Under the pieces are notes generated by a model. That model made no database searches. It was not told the DNA's origin and saw only the letters and a list, made by a program, of their open reading frames with translations. From positions 11,185 through 75,184 of the forward strand of contig JACVQI010000001.1 of the NCBI GenBank assembly GCA_015661095.1: 64,000 nucleotides of DNA, written 5' to 3'. Below are positions 8,838-17,135 of this stretch, piece by piece. The stretch comes from Gammaproteobacteria bacterium. Lineage in GTDB: Bacteria > Pseudomonadota > Gammaproteobacteria > Eutrophobiales > Eutrophobiaceae. Position 1 is the stretch's first letter, and each line of letters starts with the position of its first letter. Both the position numbers and the translations under genes were made by a program.

Positions 8838-9695
8838 TTATTTCTTTTTATCAAGATAGATCAGGAATGTGATTTGCTCGGATATCAAACCTATCAGGAA
8901 TACAATCACTGCGGTAATAAACAGCACAATCCCCATATTGGTGAACCGCCCATCGGAAAGATATGTATAGAGATAATATCCAAGGCCAGTGGCAAATATA
9001 GCCAAGCTTGCCGGGAAAAATATTTTTAATGGAGAATACAGGACGGCAATACGAAAAATAATCAGAAAAAACCTGATTCCATCTTTAAAAATGTTTATAT
9101 GACTTTTCCCGGCATCCTTTTTGGCATCGATAGGCAGATATTTAACGGAATATCCGGCTCTGAAAAAAGCCATGGTAATGGTTGTAGGCGCGGAAAACCC
9201 GTTAGGGAGAATACTGAGAAAATCAAGAAACTTGGCAGCTCGTACCGCTCTGAATCCGGACGTCAAATCAATTATCCTGTGTCCGGTCACCCAACTGGCA
9301 AGAATATTATAAAACTTATTACCCAGATACCGGAGTATGCTGCTGTTGGAATTTTTACCACGGCTGCCCACAACCATGTCATAACCTTCTTCCAGACCAT
9401 TCAACAAACCGGCGATATCCTCAGCTTGATGCTGTCCGTCAGCATCCATGAAAATAAATATTTCGCCTTGCGCCGCTCTGGCGCCCGCCTTGATAGCAGC
9501 GCCATTACCAAGACTGTTTGGCCGCCGTATATAGGTAAAACCCGGAACATTGCACAGGGAAGGCGTGCTGTCCTCAGAACCATCATCCACAACGACGATT
9601 TCTGTTTCGGGAAACAAGGTCTTTATCCGCGGCAGTAATACCGCGAGAGATTTCGCTTCATTGCGCGCAGGTAGTATGATGCTGATGTCGGTCAT
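8838..9695 (-). CDS. GT2 polyprenyl-phosphate glycosyltransferase (DPM1/ArnC-like)
   Basis: 285 residues. The GT-A domain has ISIILPARNEA, VVDDGSEDST, the metal-binding MDADGQHQ and a VVGSRG segment, placing it with dolichol/undecaprenyl-phosphate sugar synthases. The C-terminus carries two transmembrane helices (about residues 220-275). Enzymes of this type transfer a sugar from NDP-sugar to a polyprenyl phosphate on the cytoplasmic face; after flipping, the product feeds GT-C enzymes. It sits 25 bases downstream of the TMTC-like GT-C gene, a sensible partner. Sugar identity is not deducible. Confidence 0.87.
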   Translation of the reverse strand: MTDISIILPARNEAKSLAVLLPRIKTLFPETEIVVVDDGSEDSTPSLCNVPGFTYIRRPNSLGNGAAIKAGARAAQGEIFIFMDADGQHQAEDIAGLLNGLEEGYDMVVGSRGKNSNSSILRYLGNKFYNILASWVTGHRIIDLTSGFRAVRAAKFLDFLSILPNGFSAPTTITMAFFRAGYSVKYLPIDAKKDAGKSHINIFKDGIRFFLIIFRIAVLYSPLKIFFPASLAIFATGLGYYLYTYLSDGRFTNMGIVLFITAVIVFLIGLISEQITFLIYLDKKK

Positions 9696-9720
9696 AGGAC
9701 TGTGTCTGCTGATTTTTTGG

Positions 9721-11610
9721 TCACTTAAATTCCAGGGACTCTATCATTCTGCCATATCCCCACTGCAATCTGTAATCTTCCCGGATGCGCTCCTGCAATT
9801 GCTGTTTTCCGGCCTGCGCCTGCCCTTTTTCCCCCATACGGTACAACAGTTGTACTTCACTCAGTTTACGTGGAATGGTAAATTCTTTCTGCAAAGATTG
9901 CCGGATAAACATCAACCCATTGTTAGTATCTCCTGCATATAACGCCAGAGCGGACAAATACTCATAAAGATAGGCACTATCATTACTGAATTCAGGGTTA
10001 TCGTTCAAGCGTTTGATTAAGGCGATTAATCGCGCTGTATCCACATTCGTACACAATCCCTTCAGAACATTCAACACTATCTGATCCAGCATGACGGCTG
10101 TCCGTAATTTATCCGCCTGCGCACGGCCAGCACTTTCCATATATTCCATCCACTCCGCATCGGCTATGGTACTACGCAGCCTGCATCCTCTTATATTCAG
10201 CCTGTTTAAATAAGGATAAATATGGCTCGGGGCCAGGTTGATCAGTCTGGTTATCGTGGTTTCGGCATTTTCGATGTCATCATTAACCAGATAGAATTGC
10301 AGCAAATCCTGCATGGCACGCTCCGAGTGTGGATGCCGCCTGGCCCATTCGACAGCCTGTATACCGGGTTTTGACCACAGTTCTATTTCCACAATAGTCA
10401 CCGCGATTACCAGCAAGCAATATACACCGGCGGCCATGTAAACCAGCCATTTCCGTTGCAGAAAATCCGCGGCCCTGGTCCCCAACCAGGCTACTAAAAA
10501 AAACAGTCCGAATGACGGCAGGTAATTCCGGTGCTCAAAATAAAGCTCCAGGTTGAGATAGGTTGACTCGAGCAGATGTCCACCCAAAAACCATAATACC
10601 GAGAAGCTGAAGACGGGGTATGTTTGTCTTTTTTTCAGCGCCAGCCAGAGCAGGCAAAAGATGAACAGAGCCGAGATTAATGTTACCGGTGGTGACCACA
10701 GGCTGGACGAAGTGGGGAAATCGTCGTGATAGAGGCCGAATGCTGCAGGGCGGGGTGCGACTATATTTTGCATATACTGCGTTACCACCACCAGTTCTGT
10801 CAGTACTTTCTGCCCCATACTGTAATCCTGTGACTGATAAGAACTCGCCACACTGCTGAAGTTAACGGCAAGATAGATGGCCAGGACCAACATCGGCAAT
10901 CCTAAAAACAACCATTTCCACACCGCCAGATATTTATTAACGCCGGATTTTGCAAGTAACGTCCCTTCGATGATCAACAGATATAAAGGCAGCAAGATGC
11001 CGTTTTCCTTGGCCAGAATTGCCAGCACCGTGCAGACAATCACAACCATGCTCATAAACAACAATCGGCGCCAGTCATGATCAGAAGCAGACTGCAACCG
11101 GAAGTGGAGATAACCGACAACCCCGAGCAAGGTAAACAGCGTGGATACCTGTGTCATCCGCTGCACGACATAGAGCGTGGTACTGATCTGTATGGGATGC
11201 AGCAACCAGAGCAAAGTGACAATGACAGACCACAGGAATCGACGGTTGTGCTCCCTGGTTACCAGTCCGGCAAGCAGGTTGCACAGTAAATAAACCAGCA
11301 CACCGTTAAGCAGATGCAGGCCAATATTTACGAATTTAAATGCCGTGGGATTGGATGGCCACTGCTCGTACTGGAACGCGAATGTTAATAACGACAGCGG
11401 CCGGCCGGAAGGACCGGCGAAGCCGGAGCCGAACACATATGCCCCATACCCATAGTCCTTGACCTGATCCAGATTCTGCAGATTGTAAAAATCATCCAGC
11501 AGAAAACGGCTGCCCAGGCCGGGTAAATAGATAAGCGTAGCAAGCAACAACAACAACGGGAGGACAGTTGTTTTCAGGATAGAGCGGATATCGGGTGCTG
11601 CAGAATTCAT
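9721..11610 (-). CDS. GT-C membrane glycosyltransferase with TPR tail, TMTC-like
   Basis: 629 residues. An N-terminal transmembrane helix is followed by a periplasmic loop with a paired acid, FLLDDFYN (D39-D40), the usual catalytic-site hallmark of GT-C enzymes using polyprenyl-phosphate sugars. Around ten further hydrophobic helices follow to about residue 420. The last 200 residues are soluble and helical with TPR-like spacing (for example NDDIENAETTITRLINLAPS). This layout matches the TMTC/DUF1736 O-mannosyltransferase style of protein, and also bacterial pilin glycosyltransferases. It lies immediately downstream of pilA and its terminator. I infer it may glycosylate PilA in the periplasm; the family assignment is by architecture, not by search. 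Confidence 0.7.
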   Translation of the reverse strand: MNSAAPDIRSILKTTVLPLLLLLATLIYLPGLGSRFLLDDFYNLQNLDQVKDYGYGAYVFGSGFAGPSGRPLSLLTFAFQYEQWPSNPTAFKFVNIGLHLLNGVLVYLLCNLLAGLVTREHNRRFLWSVIVTLLWLLHPIQISTTLYVVQRMTQVSTLFTLLGVVGYLHFRLQSASDHDWRRLLFMSMVVIVCTVLAILAKENGILLPLYLLIIEGTLLAKSGVNKYLAVWKWLFLGLPMLVLAIYLAVNFSSVASSYQSQDYSMGQKVLTELVVVTQYMQNIVAPRPAAFGLYHDDFPTSSSLWSPPVTLISALFIFCLLWLALKKRQTYPVFSFSVLWFLGGHLLESTYLNLELYFEHRNYLPSFGLFFLVAWLGTRAADFLQRKWLVYMAAGVYCLLVIAVTIVEIELWSKPGIQAVEWARRHPHSERAMQDLLQFYLVNDDIENAETTITRLINLAPSHIYPYLNRLNIRGCRLRSTIADAEWMEYMESAGRAQADKLRTAVMLDQIVLNVLKGLCTNVDTARLIALIKRLNDNPEFSNDSAYLYEYLSALALYAGDTNNGLMFIRQSLQKEFTIPRKLSEVQLLYRMGEKGQAQAGKQQLQERIREDYRLQWGYGRMIESLEFK

Positions 11611-11681
11611 TTGTCACAGCATACTTAACCCGAAAAATATTTCCATCCCGAATATGAATTACCCTTTGGCAACGGGACAAT

Positions 11682-11709
11682 AAAAAAGGCCGCTGACGCG
11701 GCCTTTTTC
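11682..11709 (-). terminator. intrinsic terminator of pilA
   Basis: Read on the minus strand, a GGCCGC/GCGGCC stem closes on a four-base loop, extended by a run of A before and T after the stem. The U-tract has six T. It starts about 19 bases after the pilA stop, so it would end the pilA transcript before the downstream glycosyltransferase gene. The A-tract makes it potentially bidirectional. Confidence 0.88.
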
Positions 11710-11727
11710 GGTACTTATTAACTGAGA

Positions 11728-12186
11728 TTATTTGCAAGCACCTGGTAACAACGAGCCTACTATATCTGTCGAACCAGCAGCAACACCGGATGCACCGCAA
11801 GCCCATGACTGCCCATTGTCATTGGACACCATCGCGAAATGGCTGCCCTGGATCTTGTTATTAACGCCAATTGTATTCATGGTCGCGATTATCGTAACGG
11901 TAATCGGAGCACCACCACCACCACCAGCAGAAATGTTGATTGTTTGTACATATTTGCCCACAGACGTTCCACCTATCGTCGTCACATATAGAGGCGCAAC
12001 ACCATTGTCAGAGATATACTCGGTGATCGGGGTTTTCAGACCGGACGACAGACTCATGGCTTCTGATACCTGAGCCCGGGCCGTATAGTCGCCATAAGCA
12101 GGTATTGCGACAGCAGCCAGAATACCGATGATAGCGACCACGATCATCAATTCAATCAATGTAAAACCTTGTTGCAATTTAGTCAT
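11728..12186 (-). CDS. pilA: type IV major pilin PilA
   Basis: 152 residues. The short basic leader MTKLQQG is cut by prepilin peptidase before F8, and the following [20 protein letters not shown] is the classic N-methylated hydrophobic helix with Glu5 of the mature protein. Two C-terminal cysteines (C130 in SWACGAS and C151 in PGACK) define the D-loop disulfide. A run of five glycines lies at residues 88-92 inside the globular domain. GGAG eight bases or so before ATG is a good ribosome site. It has its own sigma-54 promoter about 100 bases upstream and a strong terminator downstream, so it forms a separate transcription unit between two glycosyltransferase genes. Confidence 0.96.
   Translation of the reverse strand: MTKLQQGFTLIELMIVVAIIGILAAVAIPAYGDYTARAQVSEAMSLSSGLKTPITEYISDNGVAPLYVTTIGGTSVGKYVQTINISAGGGGGAPITVTIIATMNTIGVNNKIQGSHFAMVSNDNGQSWACGASGVAAGSTDIVGSLLPGACK
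11911..11925 (-). repeat. in-frame (GGT)5 triplet run in pilA
   Basis: Five uninterrupted GGT codons, flanked on both sides by GCT, encode Ala-Gly5-Ala at residues 87-93 of PilA. Slippage here would add or remove single glycines without changing frame, altering a surface loop of the pilin. Confidence 0.85.
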
Positions 12187-12283
12187 GTAATTTCTCCAAA
12201 AGATTATTTAAAAAAACCTGTAACACCAACCAACATCAAATTACTGTATTCACGGAGCTGTGGTGGTGTCGCCAATACTTCAA

Positions 12284-12299
12284 AGCAGCTATGATGCCA
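12284..12299 (-). promoter_or_regulatory. sigma-54 promoter of pilA
   Basis: Minus-strand TGGCATCATAGCTGCT matches the -24/-12 consensus TGGCAC-N5-TTGCA/T, with the invariant GG and GC dinucleotides exactly 10 bases apart. The predicted start is near 12273, giving a leader of about 87 bases. It lies upstream of pilA on the correct strand, and the window also encodes PilR, the sigma-54 activator known to control pilA. Confidence 0.85.
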
Positions 12300-12459
12300 A
12301 CCGCCCGAATAAAGAAAGTCAGTAAATAGAAGAAACATATATCTACTTGTTATTTATACATAAATATACAGGTAAAATAAATCTGGACGAATCTTTAAAA
12401 ATTATTGATTTAGCCTGGGTTCCTTCTGAAAGTGTCAGATTATGACGAATATTGTCACT

Positions 12460-14493
12460 TCATTTGGTTTGTTGCTGTTTCATTTGTTTATCCAGTTCCA
12501 GCATGCGTGGAATGGCCGGATTCTTCGGATCCGGCCATTCCTGAAGTGAAAGTTTAAAATATTGCATGGCATTTACTGAATCACCCTTGCGCTGCAGCAT
12601 GATGGCTTTGATCAGGGAGTAGTTGGCAGAATCCTCAACTAACATTGCCTCATCACGTATACGTTCAGCTTTGGCTAACAATGATGAAATAAAATCAAAA
12701 TCGGGATTCGGATACGACAACAGGATATTGGCGGCTGTAATCAGGCCATAATAACCCCGACACACTCTCAACAATTCCGCCGCATGTTCCCTGGGATGAT
12801 CAAAATAATACAAATGAATGGCAATACGGCAGTTGTCGGCTATCAGGAGTTTGTGATACATGATTTCCCACGAATCATAAAATTTATCCATGGCCAGCAG
12901 ATTTTCGAAAAATTCCTTAACCAGGGAGTTTTCCACCACCACTCTCTGACCTTTCTGCAAGGACCTGTCCACCCTGTGATAAATACCAAAGTCGCGGACA
13001 CCATATAAATCCGGAATACTGGCAATAAAATATATCGGCCGTTGCTGGGATTCGATGAACTCACTCATTATTTTATGGTTGGAATCCTTATCATTTATAA
13101 TCGGGTCTACCAGGCGGTTTTTAAACACCAATCCCACAACACTATAAATTGTTACATCGGGCCTCACCTTTTCTATCAGGTTAAAATACCCCAGTGTGCC
13201 GACATCCAGATCACCGACAGCGAAAAATATTGCATCTTTTTCCAGGGTATTCAGTATTGTCATTGCATAGCTCTCTCCCAACTTGTCATTGGCCCGATAG
13301 TTATAGGGAATATTTGTCATGAGTCCCGTGATCAAAAGTACACCGGTGAATACCATATTGATCGTTTGTTGCGATGAATGGATCCTGAAGTTACTCATTA
13401 TGAATACGGCTGCTTCCCGAACACCCAGAACCGTCCATAGCGCCAGGATCGAGTAGGAGACCAGCGGGTATACCTTGAAAATATTCTGATAAAGAGGCGA
13501 AAAGAAAAACCCCAGCATCATGGCTAAAAGTACGGTACTGCCGAGATATGCCAATACCAGCCCGATACAGATGTTTTTCCGCCAGTGATACCACTGTCGC
13601 ACGAAGCCAACCAGGGCCAGCACCCCGCCCAGTGGCCCGAATTGCCGCCCACTTTCCTGCATGGCATACACCACGTACTGTAACTTGTCGGCATAATTTG
13701 CGCCTATCTGGTGATCTGCCGCTGCATAGCCCTGCCTGCTGATCATGTACCAGACATCCTGCCAGGAATCCAGGGGCCCGTAAAAACTGATCGCCGTATC
13801 CATTTGTGACCGCACCACCATCCAGACGTAGGGACACAAGCCCAGCAGCAGAAAAATCAACCCATTTGGAGTATTTCTTAATATCAACCTGATTTTCGGC
13901 CAGAGCACGGCCAGCACTGAAGGGGTTGAAAGTATCAGTAAGGGCCAATGGTTGCATAAACCGAGGCCATAGATAAAGAACATCAAGGGCAGGAACTTGC
14001 CGGATGTTTTTCCCTCGTTCCTGACGTAATGGATCGCGCCCCAAAGTAATACCAGATAGATGCATGTATTAAGGGTATAAACCTCGGCAATTATCGCCTG
14101 CGACCAGTAGGTTTTCGAAACGCCCAGACACAGAGCAACAGCGATGGCCAGGGTTCTGTTATTGAATAACCCCAGGGCAATGTAATATAAAACGATGCAG
14201 CTTACTGCCCCAAAAAAACCACTCAAGGCATGCACCCTGAAAGCAACGCTGCCGATAGGGATTTGGGTGGCCAGATGACCAAGCCAGGTGAATAAAGGGT
14301 ACCCAGGAGAATGGGCAACGCCATTGAAATACGCTGCCAAGATGAACATACCATCGTCTTCCAGGACGACGGTTCGGGGAGCGCTAACTAGATAGATAAC
14401 ATAAACCGCAAAAAATATTAATGCACAGACAAACCATTCGTGGCTTGATTTTTTCCGGTTTAAGGAGATTGGCGTAGATGGAATTTCCTGCAT
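12460..14493 (-). CDS. DUF2723 membrane protein, TMEM260-like GT-C glycosyltransferase
   Basis: 677 residues. The N-terminus has one helix, then the loop VVLEDDGMF (acidic residues 45-47) followed by GVAHSPGYPLFTWLGHLA (residues 58-75), the family hallmark of DUF2723. About eleven hydrophobic segments reach to residue 400. The remaining soluble region is helical with TPR-like repeats near the end (MLQRKGDSVNAMQYFKLSLQ). Human TMEM260 of this family is a protein O-mannosyltransferase; bacterial members are presumed to use polyprenyl-phosphate sugars in the periplasm. It is nine bases downstream of the phosphatase/GDPD fusion and its stop is 273 bases before the pilA start, so a role in pilin modification is inferred. 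Confidence 0.8.
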   Translation of the reverse strand: MQEIPSTPISLNRKKSSHEWFVCALIFFAVYVIYLVSAPRTVVLEDDGMFILAAYFNGVAHSPGYPLFTWLGHLATQIPIGSVAFRVHALSGFFGAVSCIVLYYIALGLFNNRTLAIAVALCLGVSKTYWSQAIIAEVYTLNTCIYLVLLWGAIHYVRNEGKTSGKFLPLMFFIYGLGLCNHWPLLILSTPSVLAVLWPKIRLILRNTPNGLIFLLLGLCPYVWMVVRSQMDTAISFYGPLDSWQDVWYMISRQGYAAADHQIGANYADKLQYVVYAMQESGRQFGPLGGVLALVGFVRQWYHWRKNICIGLVLAYLGSTVLLAMMLGFFFSPLYQNIFKVYPLVSYSILALWTVLGVREAAVFIMSNFRIHSSQQTINMVFTGVLLITGLMTNIPYNYRANDKLGESYAMTILNTLEKDAIFFAVGDLDVGTLGYFNLIEKVRPDVTIYSVVGLVFKNRLVDPIINDKDSNHKIMSEFIESQQRPIYFIASIPDLYGVRDFGIYHRVDRSLQKGQRVVVENSLVKEFFENLLAMDKFYDSWEIMYHKLLIADNCRIAIHLYYFDHPREHAAELLRVCRGYYGLITAANILLSYPNPDFDFISSLLAKAERIRDEAMLVEDSANYSLIKAIMLQRKGDSVNAMQYFKLSLQEWPDPKNPAIPRMLELDKQMKQQQTK

Positions 14494-14502
14494 TGCATTA
14501 TC

Positions 14503-17133
14503 TTACTCAATCACTCCGATCATTTTTTCATTATCCGTGATGATTCCATCAGGTAATATTCCGGCTGATTTCCATCCCTGGATGATGTTCCCATCATTGA
14601 CGGTGTAGGCCATTACCTTTATGCCATGCTCATGGGCGGTATGTATTAATTCACTGTTCACAACGGAATAGTGTGCATAAACCCAGTCAAGCTTCATTTG
14701 CGCTATAAATTCCAGGTCTTCCGGGGTAAGTTTTTTTGTATATTCCGTATCAAACCCCACCTGGCAATTACAACCATTCTTAATCGAACTCGCAAGATAT
14801 TCATGAAAACTGTCAACGATGAAACGCTGTTTGTCCGGCTGTGTGGAGAGTATGCGCACCACTTCCCGGCTCAGATAAGCTAAATGCTTGATGTGTTCCT
14901 GGGGCTTTATCTCAATCAGCATGTTTATCTTGCCGGAGTATTTCTCCACTGCCTGTTCCAGGGTCAGTACGTCCGAATACGCGGGAATGGACCTTAATTC
15001 CTGCAGGGATAGATCGAGTATGAGTTTTTGTTCGCTACCGACGACGATAGTGGGATCATGCAGCAGAACCAGTTCGCCATCACTGGTAAGCTGCACATCA
15101 ACTTCAACCCAATTGAATGCCGAGGTCAAGATAGCGTCGAGTGCGGCAGCAGAGTTTTCCATGCCGGCTTCGCTCTCACCATTGATATTACCGCGGTGGG
15201 AGATAATGAGGGGTTGCGCCAACCCCTGGATACTCTTGAACTTCCTGTTATCAGACCGGATTGCGTAACGATTTTTTTGTAACAGGTAATAGTGCACGGG
15301 AAATATCGTATCCACGTAGGACTTCGCCTGCTCGTATAACGTTGCATTCCCGCTATCGGTCCGTATGGCCCGGTTATCGCGATTTGCCAGCCGGTATTGC
15401 TTGCGTAACCGATCAAATACAACTTCCTTGTCATTAAACCACAAGTGCATGCGCTCCAGCGTATCACCACCGAATGCATACACCACCCGGTTCACGGGCC
15501 AAGACGCTTCCGGTTGCACCAGGCTGACACCCAGATTGCAACTGTGTGATTCCAGTCCCAGCAAATCCATAATAGTTGCCGGTATGTCGTGCGAGCCAGC
15601 CACGCGATCCGAATACGATCGGTATTGTTTCAGTTCCTCGGCAGTCAAGCCCGCGATGATCAACGGCACATCAAACCGCATTTCATAATTTTCCGTGATA
15701 TTCCCCTCATTCACTATATGCGGCGCGTGATCGCCAGTGATCACCAGGATCGCATTGTCCCCATGCAACCGGTACCAGTCATAAAACTCCCCCAGCTGCT
15801 GATCAAGATACATATACGATTCCACCAGATCATGCACCACACCTTCGTCATCCGGATAACGAAGCTGCCAATTGTTCGGCAGTGTATAAGGATCGTGTGT
15901 ACTTAGTGTAAATAACGTTGCCAGAAATTTTTCACCGGGCTGGTGTTTCTCCGTAAGCCAGTCTGCGAGCTTTTTAAACATAACACTGTCATCGTACCCC
16001 CAGCCATAAACAGGTAGATTACCAGCCGGATCGTATTCGACGATTTCCTTGAAGCCCATGTCATTCAAATAAATTCTTTGCCGTTCGAAAGAAAGATCGC
16101 CGCCATGAAAATAAACCGTATCGTAACCCTGCCTGTTCAACTGTTCGGGAAAGCCGGTCAGGGTGATAGCAGGGTCATTCCATAAATAATTATTGAATGG
16201 ATTTCCGGGCAGGCCGCTAAAAATAGCGGGAAGTGAAGTCACACTCTTTGTTCCCGGCGAGAAGAAATTCCGGAATTCAAGATTCTCGCCAGCTATCCTT
16301 TGCAGGTTGGGCATAATACCATTACCGCGGTATTTCCCGTACATCTCCTCCCGACTGATTCCTTCCAGTATCAGCAAAATGACACTCCTGCCATTCCCTT
16401 GATTACCGATGGATGAGCGCACAGCACAAATCGGATAATCGGGGTTGAGTAATGGCTCGTTCGGTGATTTGCCCTGTAGTTGTCTGAATACTTTAAAATG
16501 ATCCCCGGTCAGCTGGAACTCTTCCAGTTTATAAGATTCTTTCACGAAATGACTCTGCACCAGCCATAATAAAGGCTGCCGGCCGCTCCAGAAATAGTGC
16601 TCCGGCAACAATGATGGCATGCTCTGGATTAAAACGGACAATAGCAACAAACATACTGCCGTTAAGGAACCCCAGCCCGGGGAAATTCCGGTCCGGTGCA
16701 TTCTCATCGACCTGATGCCGTAATATAGAACCAGCATGACCAGAGTAAATTCGAAGACTACTCTATAAACAGGTATATTCGCGGCCAGGGAAGGCGACAA
16801 ATGCCTGAGTTCAGAAAAGTAAAATAACAGGTCAGACGATGGCAACCTGCCAAAAACAGCCTCGTAATGAAAACTGGCGATCTCGATCAGCAGAATGGGG
16901 CCTATACAAAACAGGAAGAATATATTTGCGATTCCCTTTTTTCTGATTATAAAAAGAATGCCACCGAGTAATAATCCAAAGGCAAACTCAGTTATGCCGC
17001 CGATCAAAACTTTTATCGGGTAATTTCCAGTTACAGTTTCCCAATGCTGCAGCAGAATAATAAAATGCCTGCTGCAGGTTAAACAGGCCGAGTATAAAAC
17101 CGCGAATAGAATAATCGATCGATTCTGTTGCAT
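14503..17133 (-). CDS. LTA-synthase/sulfatase domain fused to glycerophosphodiester phosphodiesterase
   Basis: 876 residues. About five membrane helices (to residue 175) precede a periplasmic alkaline-phosphatase-superfamily domain (about 250-535) with VILLILEGIS, the nucleophile segment PGTKSVTSLPA (S297 or T295), THDPY (H413) and TGDHAPH (466-472). From about residue 640 comes a GDPD domain: HRG with H646, MEN (E659), EVD (E677, D679), and LLHDP (H692), so its key residues are intact. LtaS-like enzymes transfer phosphoglycerol from phosphatidylglycerol; GDPDs hydrolyse glycerophosphodiesters. One protein able to add and remove glycerol phosphate is unusual. It is nine bases before the DUF2723 gene and two after the GT2-GtrA gene. 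Decoration of pilin or glycan is inference. Confidence 0.85.
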   Translation of the reverse strand: MQQNRSIILFAVLYSACLTCSRHFIILLQHWETVTGNYPIKVLIGGITEFAFGLLLGGILFIIRKKGIANIFFLFCIGPILLIEIASFHYEAVFGRLPSSDLLFYFSELRHLSPSLAANIPVYRVVFEFTLVMLVLYYGIRSMRMHRTGISPGWGSLTAVCLLLLSVLIQSMPSLLPEHYFWSGRQPLLWLVQSHFVKESYKLEEFQLTGDHFKVFRQLQGKSPNEPLLNPDYPICAVRSSIGNQGNGRSVILLILEGISREEMYGKYRGNGIMPNLQRIAGENLEFRNFFSPGTKSVTSLPAIFSGLPGNPFNNYLWNDPAITLTGFPEQLNRQGYDTVYFHGGDLSFERQRIYLNDMGFKEIVEYDPAGNLPVYGWGYDDSVMFKKLADWLTEKHQPGEKFLATLFTLSTHDPYTLPNNWQLRYPDDEGVVHDLVESYMYLDQQLGEFYDWYRLHGDNAILVITGDHAPHIVNEGNITENYEMRFDVPLIIAGLTAEELKQYRSYSDRVAGSHDIPATIMDLLGLESHSCNLGVSLVQPEASWPVNRVVYAFGGDTLERMHLWFNDKEVVFDRLRKQYRLANRDNRAIRTDSGNATLYEQAKSYVDTIFPVHYYLLQKNRYAIRSDNRKFKSIQGLAQPLIISHRGNINGESEAGMENSAAALDAILTSAFNWVEVDVQLTSDGELVLLHDPTIVVGSEQKLILDLSLQELRSIPAYSDVLTLEQAVEKYSGKINMLIEIKPQEHIKHLAYLSREVVRILSTQPDKQRFIVDSFHEYLASSIKNGCNCQVGFDTEYTKKLTPEDLEFIAQMKLDWVYAHYSVVNSELIHTAHEHGIKVMAYTVNDGNIIQGWKSAGILPDGIITDNEKMIGVIE

Positions 17134-17135
17134 GT

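Noticed and set aside
9099..9638. 179-codon open frame on the plus strand
   Set aside because: Antisense to the GT2 gene; no domain or ribosome site.
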